Positions 45,008 through 55,535 of a DNA stretch of 64,000 nt are shown here, piece by piece. Every line of letters begins with the position of its first letter. The stretch's first letter is position 1. A program made the position numbers and the translations under genes. The stretch covers positions 1 through 64,000 of the forward strand of contig JAKCPI010005636.1 of assembly GCA_023213315.1 (NCBI GenBank). Reading direction: 5' to 3'. A model generated the notes under the pieces. It had not been told where the DNA came from. It searched no databases and was given only the letters and a program-made list of their open reading frames with translations. The stretch comes from Euborellia annulipes. Lineage: Eukaryota > Arthropoda > Insecta > Dermaptera > Anisolabididae.

Positions 45008-45477
45008 AGGACCGGTTGCTTCACTTCTAGTCAATTAGCAAACATATTCGACCGATAGCAAATCATCGATATAGTAAGCAAGAACACCCTAAACCTTCGA
45101 GTTAAAAAATGAGTAGTTTTCACATATAATTAGCTATCTGAAGAATAGGGTCAGTTTTGTAGAATATAAAACTAAGGTATTAAAAATTAAATTAATTAAA
45201 ATAAATATTAAAAATTAAAATAATAGAATCTAATTAATTTTTTAATAAAAATTTAAAAATAAAAAAAAAAAAATTAATAATAAAAAACGAGGCTTGTGTT
45301 TCTAATTTCACCCCTTAGTTAAGCCTTATACCGAACTTTGGGTATTAGCTAGTTACCTACGCCCTGGGTTGTTAATCATATGATTAGCTTAATTAGATAT
45401 GAAAAGACTCGAAAGACAATGTCATCTAGCATAACCGAGGGATTGCTAGTTAATTAGAAGTGAAGCAACGAACCCTA
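45008..45477. repeat. Inverted-repeat-bounded segment
   Basis: GGTTGCTTCACTTCTAGTCA at 45013 is mirrored by TTAGAAGTGAAGCAACGAACC at 45456-45477. The ~470-bp AT-rich interior lacks an ORF. It is possibly a DNA element with ~30-bp imperfect TIRs; no target duplication is clear. Confidence 0.5.
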
Positions 45478-45492
45478 AGTCTCCCATCAGTG

Positions 45493-45855
45493 CAGGGGCG
45501 CCGGAACGAATTTGAATCAGGGGGGGGCAAAAAATTTTTTTTAGAAAATTAAAATAATTTAATATGTTTAAATAGTATAAAACAAAAACAAATCTACTAT
45601 AAAACTTTAAAAATTTTAAATAAAATCACAATTTTAATAAAATTAAAATTTTAAAAAATTTGGTAGTGATTTTTCAAAAATTTTTGGAAAAAAATGAATT
45701 TCTTACTCTTTTAATTTAGAAGATTTTATTTTTCAAAAGTAAAAATATATCATTTTTAACAATAAATGAAATAAAAAAAAAATTGCCCCCTCTGCCCCCC
45801 CTGTAGGATGCCAGGGGGGGCAATGTACCCTTGCCCCCCCCCAGCCGCGCCTATG
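45493..45855 (+). mobile_element. 363-bp hAT-like MITE
   Basis: Starts CAGGGGCGCCGGAACG and ends GCCGCGCCTATG. It is flanked by exact CATCAGTG (45485-45492 and 45856-45863). Short subterminal G/C-runs and an AT-rich middle with no ORF are typical of non-autonomous hAT elements. Confidence 0.85.
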
Positions 45856-46038
45856 CATCAGTGGACCTCCAGCACATGGCATCTACATAAATTTCTATTT
45901 TTCATTAAAAATTCTCTTTAAAATTCAATCTTACGACGGAAATCTGTTCAAATTTGGTGATTTTAATGGAGATCCACCCGCAGTAAATATCTCTATATGA
46001 TTTTTAAACCACCTGGATAAATTATAATTACTCCAAAC

Positions 46039-46204
46039 CATGGGCGTAACTAGGGGGTGCCGGGTGGGCCCGGCCTTCCCCATAAGCTCGTGCCCCCTCC
46101 CCCCAGGAAGCTCCCTGCCCCAAGAAAATATGGGGCTTTCCAGGCCCCCCGGAGGATAGCTGGTCCCATGCTCCCCCCCCCCAGCGAGGATAGTTACGCC
46201 CATG
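46039..46204 (+). mobile_element. 166-bp hAT-like MITE (CATGGGCGTAAC family)
   Basis: The ends CATGGGCGTAACTAGG and ATAGTTACGCCCATG are strong TIRs. The interior is GC-rich and matches the 31688 element. Flanks CTCCAAAC and CTGAAAAA agree at five of eight positions. Overlapping minus-strand frames are repeat-derived. Confidence 0.75.
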
Positions 46205-46209
46205 CTGAA

Positions 46210-46960
46210 AAAGAAACATTTATCGAAAGCTGAGAGCTTTATTTATAATCAATGACTATACTAAAGTGATCGGTGATAATCGTTACTGTAATTACTCGTA
46301 ATTATATATTTAAATTAATTATTTTAAATACATTTTACTAGTCAGAACAGAGGCCTCCAAATTATATAACTAACATTACAAGCCCGCTTAAATCTTTAGT
46401 TTTAAAAATTTTATTTTATTTAAATTTGTTCAAATTTTATACCGGATTTTCTTGAAATGTCTATCTCTCTTCCCAGATTTTTTTTTGATTTCGCCCATTC
46501 TGGAAGATCAAACCCACCCCATCCGTTAAAATTAAAAAATTTATTTAATTAGTAATTCAAACTTTTATTTGTTCCATTGCGAGTTTAAATAAAAAAAAAA
46601 AACAATTAGGTTTATATAATAGAACATATTTATTGGCAGACAACTAAAAAAAATTCACGTGATTAGTAAAATTGAATTAAAATTATTTGCTGTCTTTTGT
46701 TTTTACTTTCTCATACGTAATAAAATTATATAAAAAAATTGAATTAAAAATTGCGGATCTCGGCCTACAAATATTTTAATATATTGTATAATTTCTCCTT
46801 GAATTTATTTTTCTCTTTTTATCAAGAATTAATTGTCTATCACAAACAAGTTAGAATAATTAATATAGAAATTTCTTTTATTCGATTTATTTGGAATTTT
46901 TATAATACAAATTTGTCAATTTTCCACCTGTTTCTCTACAAGTTTCAACAAGTTTTTCCT
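46210..46960. other. AT-rich DNA, no supported feature
   Basis: The frame at 46751-46972 is F/Y/I-rich with no recognisable domain. Confidence 0.4.
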
Positions 46961-46964
46961 CATC

Positions 46965-47088
46965 GGCTCTAGCTTACTTTTAGTTAGTAGAGAGATTTAG
47001 TAGTGAGTCAGTTACTTCAGAGAGAGCTCGGGTCCGCGCAGCCTCCTGCCAAAAAGCCTATATTTTCTAAAATTCGACACTTCATTAG
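46965..47088 (+). promoter_or_regulatory. Candidate promoter / 5' exon module 4
   Basis: TTAGTAGTGA at 46997-47006, followed by GTCAGTTAC and a small GC-rich block (GCTCGGGTCCGCGCAGCCTC). It ends at a donor-like AG|GTAAATTG (exon end 47088), 92 bp after the box. This matches modules 1-3 in order and spacing. No ORF is evident, so it would be non-coding. Confidence 0.35.
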
Positions 47089-47224
47089 GTAAATTGCTTC
47101 ACTCTATTTTCTTAAATCTTTCTTTTATTATTTTTAAAATGATTTAGCCATACATTTAGACCTATACGGTATATTTAAACTTTTCATTTGTGATAGATAT
47201 TAGATTTCAAAGTATGCTTTACTA

Positions 47225-48120
47225 GTCAGTTATCCTAAGTTCGTCCCTATATGCCCCGATATTCTCTAATTTTTATTATGTTCCGGACCTTAGAATACAA
47301 ACTTATGCATATAGGTAGGTGTCTCTGTGAAGATTTGGATTAGATGTTGGTAATTTTTACTGTTGATATAGAGGCTTTAAACTCATTGCATACCCATTAG
47401 TCGGGTATCCTTCTCCCGTAACTCCCGAACTGATACAAATGAATAAAGGACGCCTGTGGTTAGAGGACCATGAAAATGGTCCAAAAGCCGGACTAATTCA
47501 AGTCATATGGCGTGTTATCCATTTACACCAGAACCCACGGCTTCGGGTAGTTTTCCTCGTAGTCAAGCCCAGAATCTCCAGACATTCCAAGATGTATAAC
47601 ATGCACAAGAATAGTTGTAAAACAAATGGATTTTGTTTTAAAACTCATGAATTTTAATATAATGCAAATATTAATAATAATAGATAGAACTTTTTATAGC
47701 TATATTGACTGGATATCCTGGATAAAGGTTTACTAGTTCAAGCCAAAAAGTGTATTGCTGACGGTTGATCCAAAGATATCTAGCCATTTTAAGCCATTTG
47801 GCATGTTATACATTTAATTTATATTAGAACCCAAGACTGAAGTGTTTCACCCACTATGACTTGGTCTGGAGATCAGGATCCACATATGATCAATTGATTA
47901 GTAAACTATAATATTGGATTGGCTAGAGATCCTGAGTTCCTCGATATTCTCCAATTTGTATGTTTCGGACCCTAGAATACAAACATACAGGTGTCTGTGT
48001 GTAGATTTAGATTTCTATTTCTGCAATCCTTTAACTGCAATTGATGAAACTTAATATTTGATAATAATTAGGCGCTTAGTAAGACAACCTTCTCCCATAA
48101 CAATTCTTTATCTTTAAATT
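47225..48120 (+). repeat. Diverged direct duplication, ~690-bp period
   Basis: The set GATATTCTCTAATTTTT, TTCCGGACCTTAGAATACAA and GGTGTCTCTGTG near 47258-47322 recurs with changes near 47941-48002. CCTTCTCCCGTAACTCC (47410) has a counterpart CCTTCTCCCATAAC (48091). The 72-codon frame at 47439 lies in the first unit and is broken in the second, so it is not treated as a gene. Confidence 0.45.
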
Positions 48121-48129
48121 TAACAACAG

Positions 48130-48955
48130 TTTGAGGAGAGAAATCGGAAAGTTTGGCAATTTAGTTTTTTTTTTTTTTAACGAAAAGCAAATATCCATCG
48201 CTTTCTAATGTAAATATTAAAAGTAAATGATTAAAAAAAAAATATTATTAAAATTCAAGATGAGCTAATCAATATTTTTCTTTGATTGGATATATGAAAG
48301 TAGTGAAATTTAAAAAGGAAAATAATTTTTCCCTCTTAATTAATTCGAATTTGACAAATACATAGAGATAGAAAGAAATATATACCTTTTAAGGAAAATT
48401 ATGAAATTTAAATAAATAATGATAAGTAAATGAGAAGTATTTTTTCATATGTTGATTGGCATTTTTTCTTTCAATCGACATCAGGCCTTAATAGGGGTCG
48501 GCGTTTCTTTATCTTAATCAGATCATCTTTTAATTTTTTGTTATTTCTACCAAAATCCTGCATTTCTATGTCTATTTGACCCACTATAACTCTTTAATTA
48601 ATTAATTTTTCTGATTTTTGTTTGAGGTAGTCAGTCTCTTGATCTCTTCGAAGATTATGTTCCTAGTCCATTCAATCTGTTTTAAAGTGTGATTATATTA
48701 ATGTTAAAAAAAAATTCTAAAATTTTCCGTGTATTATCTTAGACAATTTTCACAATAAATCCCCTTAGACTTTTTGAACTTCGGTGAAACTTTGTACTTT
48801 TGAGATTTTGATTTCTTCTAATCTAAAATTTCTAATTTCTATTTCTAATAATAATATCAAAATTGGCTAGTAACTCATTATAAGGATTTGATCATATCTT
48901 CCATGATCATATATGAACTCTAAATAAACAATATGATAATGTAAAATATATTTAT
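48130..48955. other. AT-rich DNA, no supported feature
   Basis: No delimited element or exon was seen. Confidence 0.45.
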
Positions 48956-48963
48956 TTTTAATA

Positions 48964-49166
48964 GGAAGAGGTTTGCAGCTAAATGAAAAGAGCCTCTATT
49001 ATTAAATAAACTCTTTAATCCGGACGTTTCGGCATAGATTTACTGTGCCATCATCAGCCTTAAAAGTCATCAAATATTCACACAGTAAATCTATGCCGAA
49101 ACGTACGGATTAAAGAGTTTATTTAATAATAGAGGCTCTATTCATTTGGCTGCAAACCTCTTCGGT
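48964..49166. mobile_element. Fold-back element with one hammerhead-like motif
   Basis: Arms at 48964-49047 and 49083-49166 are nearly exact inverted complements (AAGAGGTTTGCAGC, TTAAATAAACTCTTTAATCC and CATAGATTTACTGTG boxes). The left arm continues through a full hammerhead-like core on the minus strand; the right arm stops before its CTGATGA. It is interpreted as the terminal repeat of a Penelope-like element in inverted duplication. Confidence 0.7.
49023..49057 (-). ncRNA. Hammerhead-ribozyme-like motif
   Basis: On the minus strand: CTGATGA, one nucleotide (T), stem GGCA/TGCC closing an 11-nt loop, GAAAC, then GTC as cleavage triplet. All invariant core positions are present. Helix III is minimal, as reported for hammerheads of Penelope-like elements, which may act as dimers. 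Confidence 0.6.
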
Positions 49167-49199
49167 TTTTATTTGGATCTTTTTCACATATTTCTTCTA

Positions 49200-50160
49200 G
49201 ATAAGTTTTATACACCATATTTTCCAAAAGTTTATTTAAGATAGGATCGTAGGAGGACCAGGAGAGGAATATGGAGACCTAAACCCTCCCTCCCTCCCCG
49301 AATTTCCAAAAAATTATAAATAAATAAAGGGTAAAATATAGAAAAAAATTTGGTGTTCAAATTTTAAATACTTTAGTGTTAGAAATTATTTATTTTTATT
49401 TTGATTTAACACCTGTATCTGCTAACTTGCAGTTTCCTTCTGGTGTTTTTTAGCAGGATAGAGTCTCTGAAATAGAATTGTCTTTTAATTAAACAATTCT
49501 CCATCCAACGAAATGTTTAAATAGCTCCCTTAAAATTAAAGTTTTAAAGATATATATATATAGAAAAAATATCTTTTCAGAAAAAAAAAAATATAATTTA
49601 CTCTCGTTCTCAAGGGACTCGCTCTTTGCTACTTGTGATATTTATCCAAGCGTCCAATTTTAGGACCCACTTGAAGCCTTTATATACAATTTTAATGAAA
49701 CTCGTAACTCATCCTCATGTATAGTAATATTATGATAATTTTTTTTTTTTCATTTATTTGAAAAGAGAGAGTTATAAATCTATTCTCTTTAAATTTAGAA
49801 TATAATAAAAATAAAACGAGAAGAGATTCCTTAATGGTTGCCTTGAACTGATTTGGGTCAGAATTGCTCAACGTCATTTGATGATTTTCATTTGACCACG
49901 TAAAATATCATTTTTCACGAAAAATCTATGGAACAGAAAAATATTAATAATGAATTTTAAATTCAATTCGTAAAATTTTCCTTTTTTTTTATTTGCTAAT
50001 CGCACACTTCTTAGGTCTGTGTGTACTTTGATATTAGTGCCCCCCACGAATGAACAAGCGAGAGCTTGAGAGCTAATTTATAGATAATTTTTTTCTGTAA
50101 AAAAAAATATTCATTTTTAATAATATCTAAATAGTTTTTGACTACCCATGCTCTTAATTG
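49200..50160. other. AT-rich DNA, no supported feature
   Basis: There is no gene. A short TA tract lies near 49550 and a C-rich patch (CCCTCCCTCCC) near 49285. Confidence 0.45.
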
Positions 50161-50162
50161 TT

Positions 50163-50908
50163 TTTACTTTTCTTACCTTTATATGTAATATATAGGCCTA
50201 GAGAGAAAGTATTGCTATCATGTCAAAAATTTGATGTCGAGATTTTGAAGGTTATACACGTTCTGAGGTTCTCTGAGTCCAAAAAAGTTGTTTTCGAAAC
50301 ATGGTTTTTCCATGTGTCTGTGTGTAACGATTTTAAGCATGAAAGAAATGAGCAATGCGGGGTTAAAATTTTATATTTAAGTTAGGACACTTAAAATAAG
50401 CTTTTGAACAAAAACGGTCAAAAAGTACTAGTACTTTACTGAAGTAGAATTAGTTTTTTTTTTCTCTTTTCCCAAAATTGGTTCTAACAATTTTGATTGA
50501 AATTCATAAATCAACTATTTTTTAGATGCTCTTTAAAAAGTATATCAGTAAAATTTTTCTTAAAAGTTGTTTGAAGTACACTTTACTGATGTAGTATTTC
50601 AGATTTTTCAATTTCATTTTTCGGCTCCTCCTTCGATTTTATATCCCTATGGGGGTTTGCAAGTTAATTTTGATTTAAAAGGAGGTCAGGTCCCCTTTAG
50701 AACTTTTTACAAAAAAATTTTTCAATTCTTATGAATTTTAGTATTTATTTAGGATTCTCTTTTGTGTATAAAATATTCAAATATGGGAGTAAAATTTTGA
50801 AAAATTACCATAGTTTTTATTTCAAGCAGTCAACATTTAACTAAGGTCCTATGGTAAACTAAATATATCTCGACACAACGCAGTGCGATAAGTCACTACA
50901 GATTTTTT
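50163..50908 (+). repeat. Diverged RepA copy
   Basis: The 5' hairpin (TTACTTTTCTTACC ... GAGAGAAAGTATTG) and body boxes are in order. It is chimeric with the variant subfamily: CCTATGGGGGTTTGCAAG and AAAAGGAGGTCAGGTCCCC match the reverse of the 43.9-kb copy. It ends GTCACTACAGATTTTTT. Confidence 0.7.
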
Positions 50909-50909
50909 T

Positions 50910-51620
50910 ATAGCATATAGGGGCAAATGTGAAAAAAATAAACATTCCAAATTTCAAAAAAAAAAAAAAAAAAATTAACTACTGTATAAACAAAATTTTA
51001 TTCTATTGACTATATTTTCTAGTGAAATAGTCTCTACTCAAGGTTGTCTAATTAATTATTAATAAGAAAAGATTTAGTTATTTATTTGGGTTTTCCTAAT
51101 GCTGATTTTTACGTAGCCATTTGGATAATTTATGAAATTATTTGAAAAGTAAAAATAAATAATTAAAAATTTAAACCCACATTTCACGGAGATATATGTT
51201 TATTTCTTCTTAAAATTAAAGAGAGATTTACACTCCCCCGCAAAAAAAGTGGCGCACTTTGTTTCTTCTTTAAGAAGACCTGTTCTAATCTATTCTAATG
51301 ATACTGTAATTTATTAAACATTTAATATGAATAAACTTATACATTTCTAAATAACTTTAGCACCAATTCAAAACATTTTAATCAAATTATACAATTTAAA
51401 TAAAATAAAGAAAAATATGTGTATTTTTCAATTTTTGAGGCAAATCAACTTAATCTCGATATGTTTTGTTGGATATTAATTAAAAATTTTGTTTTTATAA
51501 GAATTTCCACTAAATAGAACAGAGAAAAACTGAAAAGGAGAGATTATTTTAAAATATTAAAAATTTGGCGTTTAATAAAAAAATTTCAACATTTTTGTCT
51601 TTGTTTTGATTAAATTATAA
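50910..51620. other. AT-rich DNA, no supported feature
   Basis: The box AAAAAAAGTGGCGCACTTTG (51244) is mirrored at 52525 (CAAAGTGCGCCAC), with matching flanks such as AAGAAGACCTGTT. The Helitron thus sits inside a ~1.3-kb inverted-repeat element spanning about 51228-52548. Confidence 0.5.
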
Positions 51621-52390
51621 TCTATATATAATAATTACGGAGTGTCCGTCTGTCCGTCTGTCCGTCTGTCTGTCCGTCTGTCTGTCCGTCTGTCTGTCCG
51701 TCTGTCACGCTCTGTTTGACCAACTTCCCGTTAGAATTTTGAAACGAAATTTTGCAGTCTTATAGAGGACGTTATAGAGAGTCCCGGAAAAATACTCGGG
51801 TCCCAAAATTCCTATAACTTTTTGAGTTATTAATTCTTAAAGTTACGATTTCTCCCATAGGAAATGTATAGAGAAATATTCAAGTATTCTTTGAAGTTGT
51901 GTATTCTATGAAGGTAAACAAATCCTCAAGCAGGCACTGGATTGGAATACGTAGTAATATAATTTTCTTTTTATAATGAATAAAAAGGCGAGGGTCCGCC
52001 GCAGGCGGGCCCGAGCCAGCGGCTGGGGGGGTCCAGGGGGCTTAGCCCCCCTGTCTAGACGCCAGCCCGTTTCTCATATTTAAGGCGAGGGTCCGCCGCA
52101 GGCGGGCCCGAGCCAGCTGGTGGGGGGTCCAGGGGGCGTAGCCCCCCTGTCTAGACGCCAGCCCGTTTCTCATATTTAAGAAAGGCGAGGGTCCGCCGCA
52201 GGCGGGCCCGAGCCAGCTGGTGGGGGTCCAGGGGGGCGTAGCCCCCTCCCTCTAGACGCCAGCCCGTTTCTCATATTTAAGAAAGGCGAGGGTCCGCCGC
52301 AGGCGGGCCCGAGCCAGCGGCTGGGGGGTCCAGGGGGCGTAGCCCTCCTGGCTAGACGCGAAGCCCGCCGAAGGCGGGCGGCGCGGCTAG
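51621..52390 (+). mobile_element. Non-autonomous Helitron, 770 bp
   Basis: The 5' end TCTATATATAATAATTACGG follows an A. The 3' end is a hairpin GCCCGCC-gaa-GGCGGGC, then GGCGCGGCTAG immediately followed by T. A 5' TC, a 3' hairpin plus CTAG and A/T insertion without target duplication are the Helitron hallmarks. After the 5' end come (GTCC/GTCT)n and GTTTGACCAACTTCCCG. The 3' half is a GC-rich array of four ~100-bp units. No Rep/helicase ORF exists. Confidence 0.85.
51986..52380 (+). repeat. Four GC-rich ~100-bp tandem units inside the Helitron
   Basis: Units begin AGGCGAGGGTCCGCCGCAGG at 51986, 52083, 52183 and 52284 (periods 97, 100 and 101 bp). Each contains CCCGAGCCAGC, GGTCCAGGGGGC, TAGCCCCC and CTAGACGCCAGCCCG. 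The last unit runs into the terminal hairpin, so the array appears to be repeated copies of a 3'-end-like segment. It is not a CRISPR: there are no spacers and the context is wrong. Confidence 0.8.
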
Positions 52391-52728
52391 TTATTTATTA
52401 AAATGATATGAATTTGTATTGAATTTACTTAGAAATGTATAAGATATTTCATATTAAATGTTTAATAAATTTCGGTATCATTTAGGTAGTGTAAAATAGG
52501 TCTTTTTAAGAAGAAACAAAGTGCGCCACTTTTTTTGCGGGGCAGTGTATATTTGTAGGTGCGCATCGCCTGGCCCCTTGGCCCCAGTTTCTAATATAAA
52601 TCTCACATTTAATTATTAAATTAAATAATTACGCTGTCTAAGATCGACTCTACCTGAGTGTTAAAGAGAAAAAAAAACGCTATATTTTCAGCAATTGTTT
52701 TTAATTCGTTAGCAAGGCAATATTTCCA

Positions 52729-52763
52729 GATATTTCGGAGACCTATCGGCACTCCTTCCTCAG
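52729..52763 (-). ncRNA. Hammerhead-ribozyme-like motif (left arm)
   Basis: On the minus strand: CTGAGGA, one A, stem GGAG/CTCC with an 11-nt loop, GAAA, then TATC. Invariant CTGANGA and GAAA are intact, and the NUH cleavage site would be AUC. It is identical to the plus-strand copy at 53010. Confidence 0.6.
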
Positions 52764-53009
52764 AGGATCTATATTAACATAAAAGGGGACATCTGTGAGA
52801 AAATGCGGTGGGTCATAAATAATGTTTCGAAAAAATGTTACAAAAAGATACATACTTCACCTCAAATTCACCACATTACGGCCCTTATAATTAAAACGCT
52901 GGTGAATTTGAGGTGAAGTATGTATCTTTTTGTAACATTTTTTCGAAACATTATTTATGACCCACCGCATTTTCTCACAGATGTCCCCTTTTCTGTTAAT
53001 ATAGATCCA

Positions 53010-53044
53010 CTGAGGAAGGAGTGCCGATAGGTCTCCGAAATATC
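53010..53044 (+). ncRNA. Hammerhead-ribozyme-like motif (right arm)
   Basis: The same 35-nt module as 52729-52763, on the plus strand and directed outward: CTGAGGA, A, GGAG/CTCC stem, GAAATATC. Intactness in both arms suggests conservation or recency. Confidence 0.6.
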
Positions 53045-53109
53045 TGGAAATATTGCCTTGCTAACGAATTAAAAACAATTGCTGAAAATAATAGCGTTTT
53101 TTTTCTCTT

Positions 53110-55055
53110 TAATAAACCAACTTCAGCAACACCACTTGAGGAGAATCTATCTGAGTGTTTTGAATATTATAATTATCTGATTCAATACATAAATAATTCT
53201 TATGAGCAGGTTGGCGGTTACTAGAAAAATTTAAAAAATATCCGATTATCTTGGCCTGTCATTTTCCTCCTACACATCTAAAGAGCTATCTATCATTCAT
53301 TTTGGCAAATTCGAAGAATATAATTTAGGAGAGATTTTTAAATATAAGAGCTTCTTTAATTTTGTTTGTAATTCGATGCACCTTGAAAGACCTTGGTTGC
53401 CATTGTCAAAGAGTTCCTAATAATTATGATGAGAATTATAGCTTTAAAAAATGAATCTAGAAGTTAATAATTTCTTTCCAAGGGAAGGTCACCAATCACA
53501 TCATATGTACTTTTTTTTTTACTAAAAAATCCATCTAAAATTGAAAGATTGAAAGTCTTACTTTAATATGAAAACGTTTAGGATTTCGTCATTTTCTTGA
53601 TATAGTAACCTAGCAGTATGTAATTGAGTTAGTATTTGAAAATTTGATTTACCACGCCTTTCATATATAATTTTTCAAATAAAAAATGCTTTGGGCCCTC
53701 TTTCGGTGATACAGCCGGACCACAAGTGTTTGATGTCCTCGAGAACGGAGCCTTGTGCTTAGGCAACCAAAAGGCTTAGCCGCCGATATTGTTGTCTTAA
53801 AAGTAACTTTTTCCCTTCAGGTTGCATTAAAAAAAGATGATTTATTTATTTTAGAAATATTTATTTGGTTGAATTATCTTAAGGCTCCACTCTTGAGCAC
53901 TTGTGGCCTCGACTGTACACCTGCGCCATTTTTCAATCATTCTTTCATTCAAGACAGTTTATTAAATATTCATATTTAATTAACAATTCCTATAATTTTT
54001 CATTTGCTAGTTTGAATTATTTATATTTCATTTTATTGGCTAATTAGTTTTTGTGTTTCATAAGGAGAGATTTGGCTTAATTCAAATTGACGCAAACGCT
54101 TTTCATTTGTTGATTCTCAAGTCTTAATACCAATTTAGAGGCCAGACTATTTTTCCTCTCTCACTAATCTCCTCTCTAAGGGTGCAAAATTTCATTTTGA
54201 AATTGCATCGGGAAGTTGCCCAAACGGAGTTTGAATATTAAATGCGTATACAGAGAAATCAATCTTAAGTTCAATATGCTTTTGAATATTCTACTCGCCA
54301 AATCGTCTATCTGTATTTTATCAACGAAGCTAATCTTAATCTCTATCTCCCTTAAAAGATGAAAGCTTTGTTTTCATAAATAGAAATTGCCAAATTCGTG
54401 AATAGGGTTGAATGAAGAAATAACAAAGGAAGGACTTCACATTACAATTTTTTTATACGATAAATGCCAATATAAATAAATCTTTCTGTCAAATGTCAAT
54501 TTATCTAATTAAATATATGATTCACTTGACGCACGTAAAGAGCAACAATCATACGTTTTCTAGCAAAACTATTCGTCCATTAATAATTGAAATGATTCAT
54601 TTTTGAATAATAAAAAACAGATTTTTCTTTTCCCTCACTAATTAGAATCATTTGTTTTCTTTGAAATGTTTAAGAATATTTTTTTTATTGAGTTACTATA
54701 ATCCAATTCGTAACTAATTCGTTCTAATTTGTAGAAGTGAAATTATCATTACGTTTATTAAAGAATTTCAATATGATTATATTATTACAACAGGAAATTT
54801 TATTATTAGACCGAAATTAAAAATTTTATAATTCGATTTATATAAATTATAGAAATTTGATTAATTTTTTTTTAAATTTCAATTGATAAAAAATTTGCAT
54901 ATTGAATGTTGTTACATAAAAATTATTTCCTCTAGAAAGAGTTGTTATTATTATTATAGCAATATTTTATGAGCTCTCCTAACCGTTTCATCAAAGCGAA
55001 AAGTTGAGTGAATAGGGTTTTTAATTAAAAGCTAAATGTACAATACATACACACA
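53110..55055. other. AT-rich DNA, no supported gene
   Basis: The frame at 53755-53979 lacks domains. A GTGCAAAATTTCATTTTGAA box with CGGGAAGTTG near 54182-54220 matches the Helitron 5' region in reverse, a short Helitron relic. Confidence 0.4.
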
Positions 55056-55146
55056 ATTATTCAGGATAATAAGGAATAATTCCCAAAGAAGAATGCAGCC
55101 AAAATTTATTTCATTCGATTTTAATAAAAGTTACTAATCACTTGCT

Positions 55147-55178
55147 GACGTTTCGGTTCGGGTTTGAACCATCATCGG
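55147..55178 (-). ncRNA. Hammerhead-like motif of the minus-strand Penelope copy
   Basis: On the minus strand: CCGATGA (one change from CTGATGA), T, stem GGTTC/GAACC, GAAACGTC. It lies ~360 bp 3' of the minus-strand ORF stop. The C-for-U change in the core would be expected to weaken activity. Confidence 0.5.
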
Positions 55179-55535
55179 AGCTACAGACATGGAAAAAATA
55201 TAATAGAATCATAAGATGTTTTGTTTTACAAATCATTTGAAAAGACTTATTGAATTAATTGATCATACCTGTGATTTTGTCTTTATGTTTTTAAACAATA
55301 CATTCAAACTATTATGGTAGAATAGATAGAGTAAATTATTATAATATTGTATAAAATAGTTGAATATAATCTCAAATTATTTTCATGTAATGGCAGGAAA
55401 TAGAGCCTAGTACATAGGAGCAGGACGAGACTTAGGCAATGCAAGGTTGTCTATAATATTTAAGAGATTATTTCATCGCACATGCGTCATGAGAAAATGC
55501 TCAGTGCGCATATTAGTAACGGAGACTGATTTATT

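Larger units (their letters stand above)
51228..52548. mobile_element. Inverted-repeat element that received the Helitron
   Basis: ACTCCCCCGCAAAAAAAGTG at 51230 is mirrored by CACTTTTTTTGCGGGGCAGT ending at 52547, and symmetry runs about 130 bp inward (TTTCTTCTTTAAGAAGACCT; TTTATTAAACATTTAATATG). The interior outside the Helitron is ~550 bp and AT-rich. The CAAAAAAAGTGGCGCAC end type resembles those of Tc1/mariner-like elements, but the superfamily is unconfirmed. Confidence 0.6.
52677..53097. mobile_element. 420-bp palindrome carrying two opposed hammerhead-like motifs
   Basis: Arms of ~197 bp (52677-52873 and 52900-53097) are almost perfect inverted complements around a 26-nt loop. Each arm, read outward, has CACCTCAAATTCACC, CGAAACATTATTTATGACCC, a hammerhead-like core and ATATTGCCTTGCTAACGAAT. 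The high arm identity implies recent origin or gene conversion. The open frame beginning at 53021 lies within the right arm and is not a gene. Confidence 0.8.

Noticed and set aside
47439..47657. 72-codon frame with mixed composition
   Set aside because: Broken in the diverged downstream duplicate and no recognisable domain; not enough for a gene.
51986..52380. Regular GC-rich repeats resembling a CRISPR-like array
   Set aside because: The ~100-bp units are contiguous without spacers and lie within a Helitron in eukaryotic DNA.
53021..53224. 67-codon plus-strand frame
   Set aside because: It begins inside the hammerhead-bearing palindrome arm and has no conserved feature.
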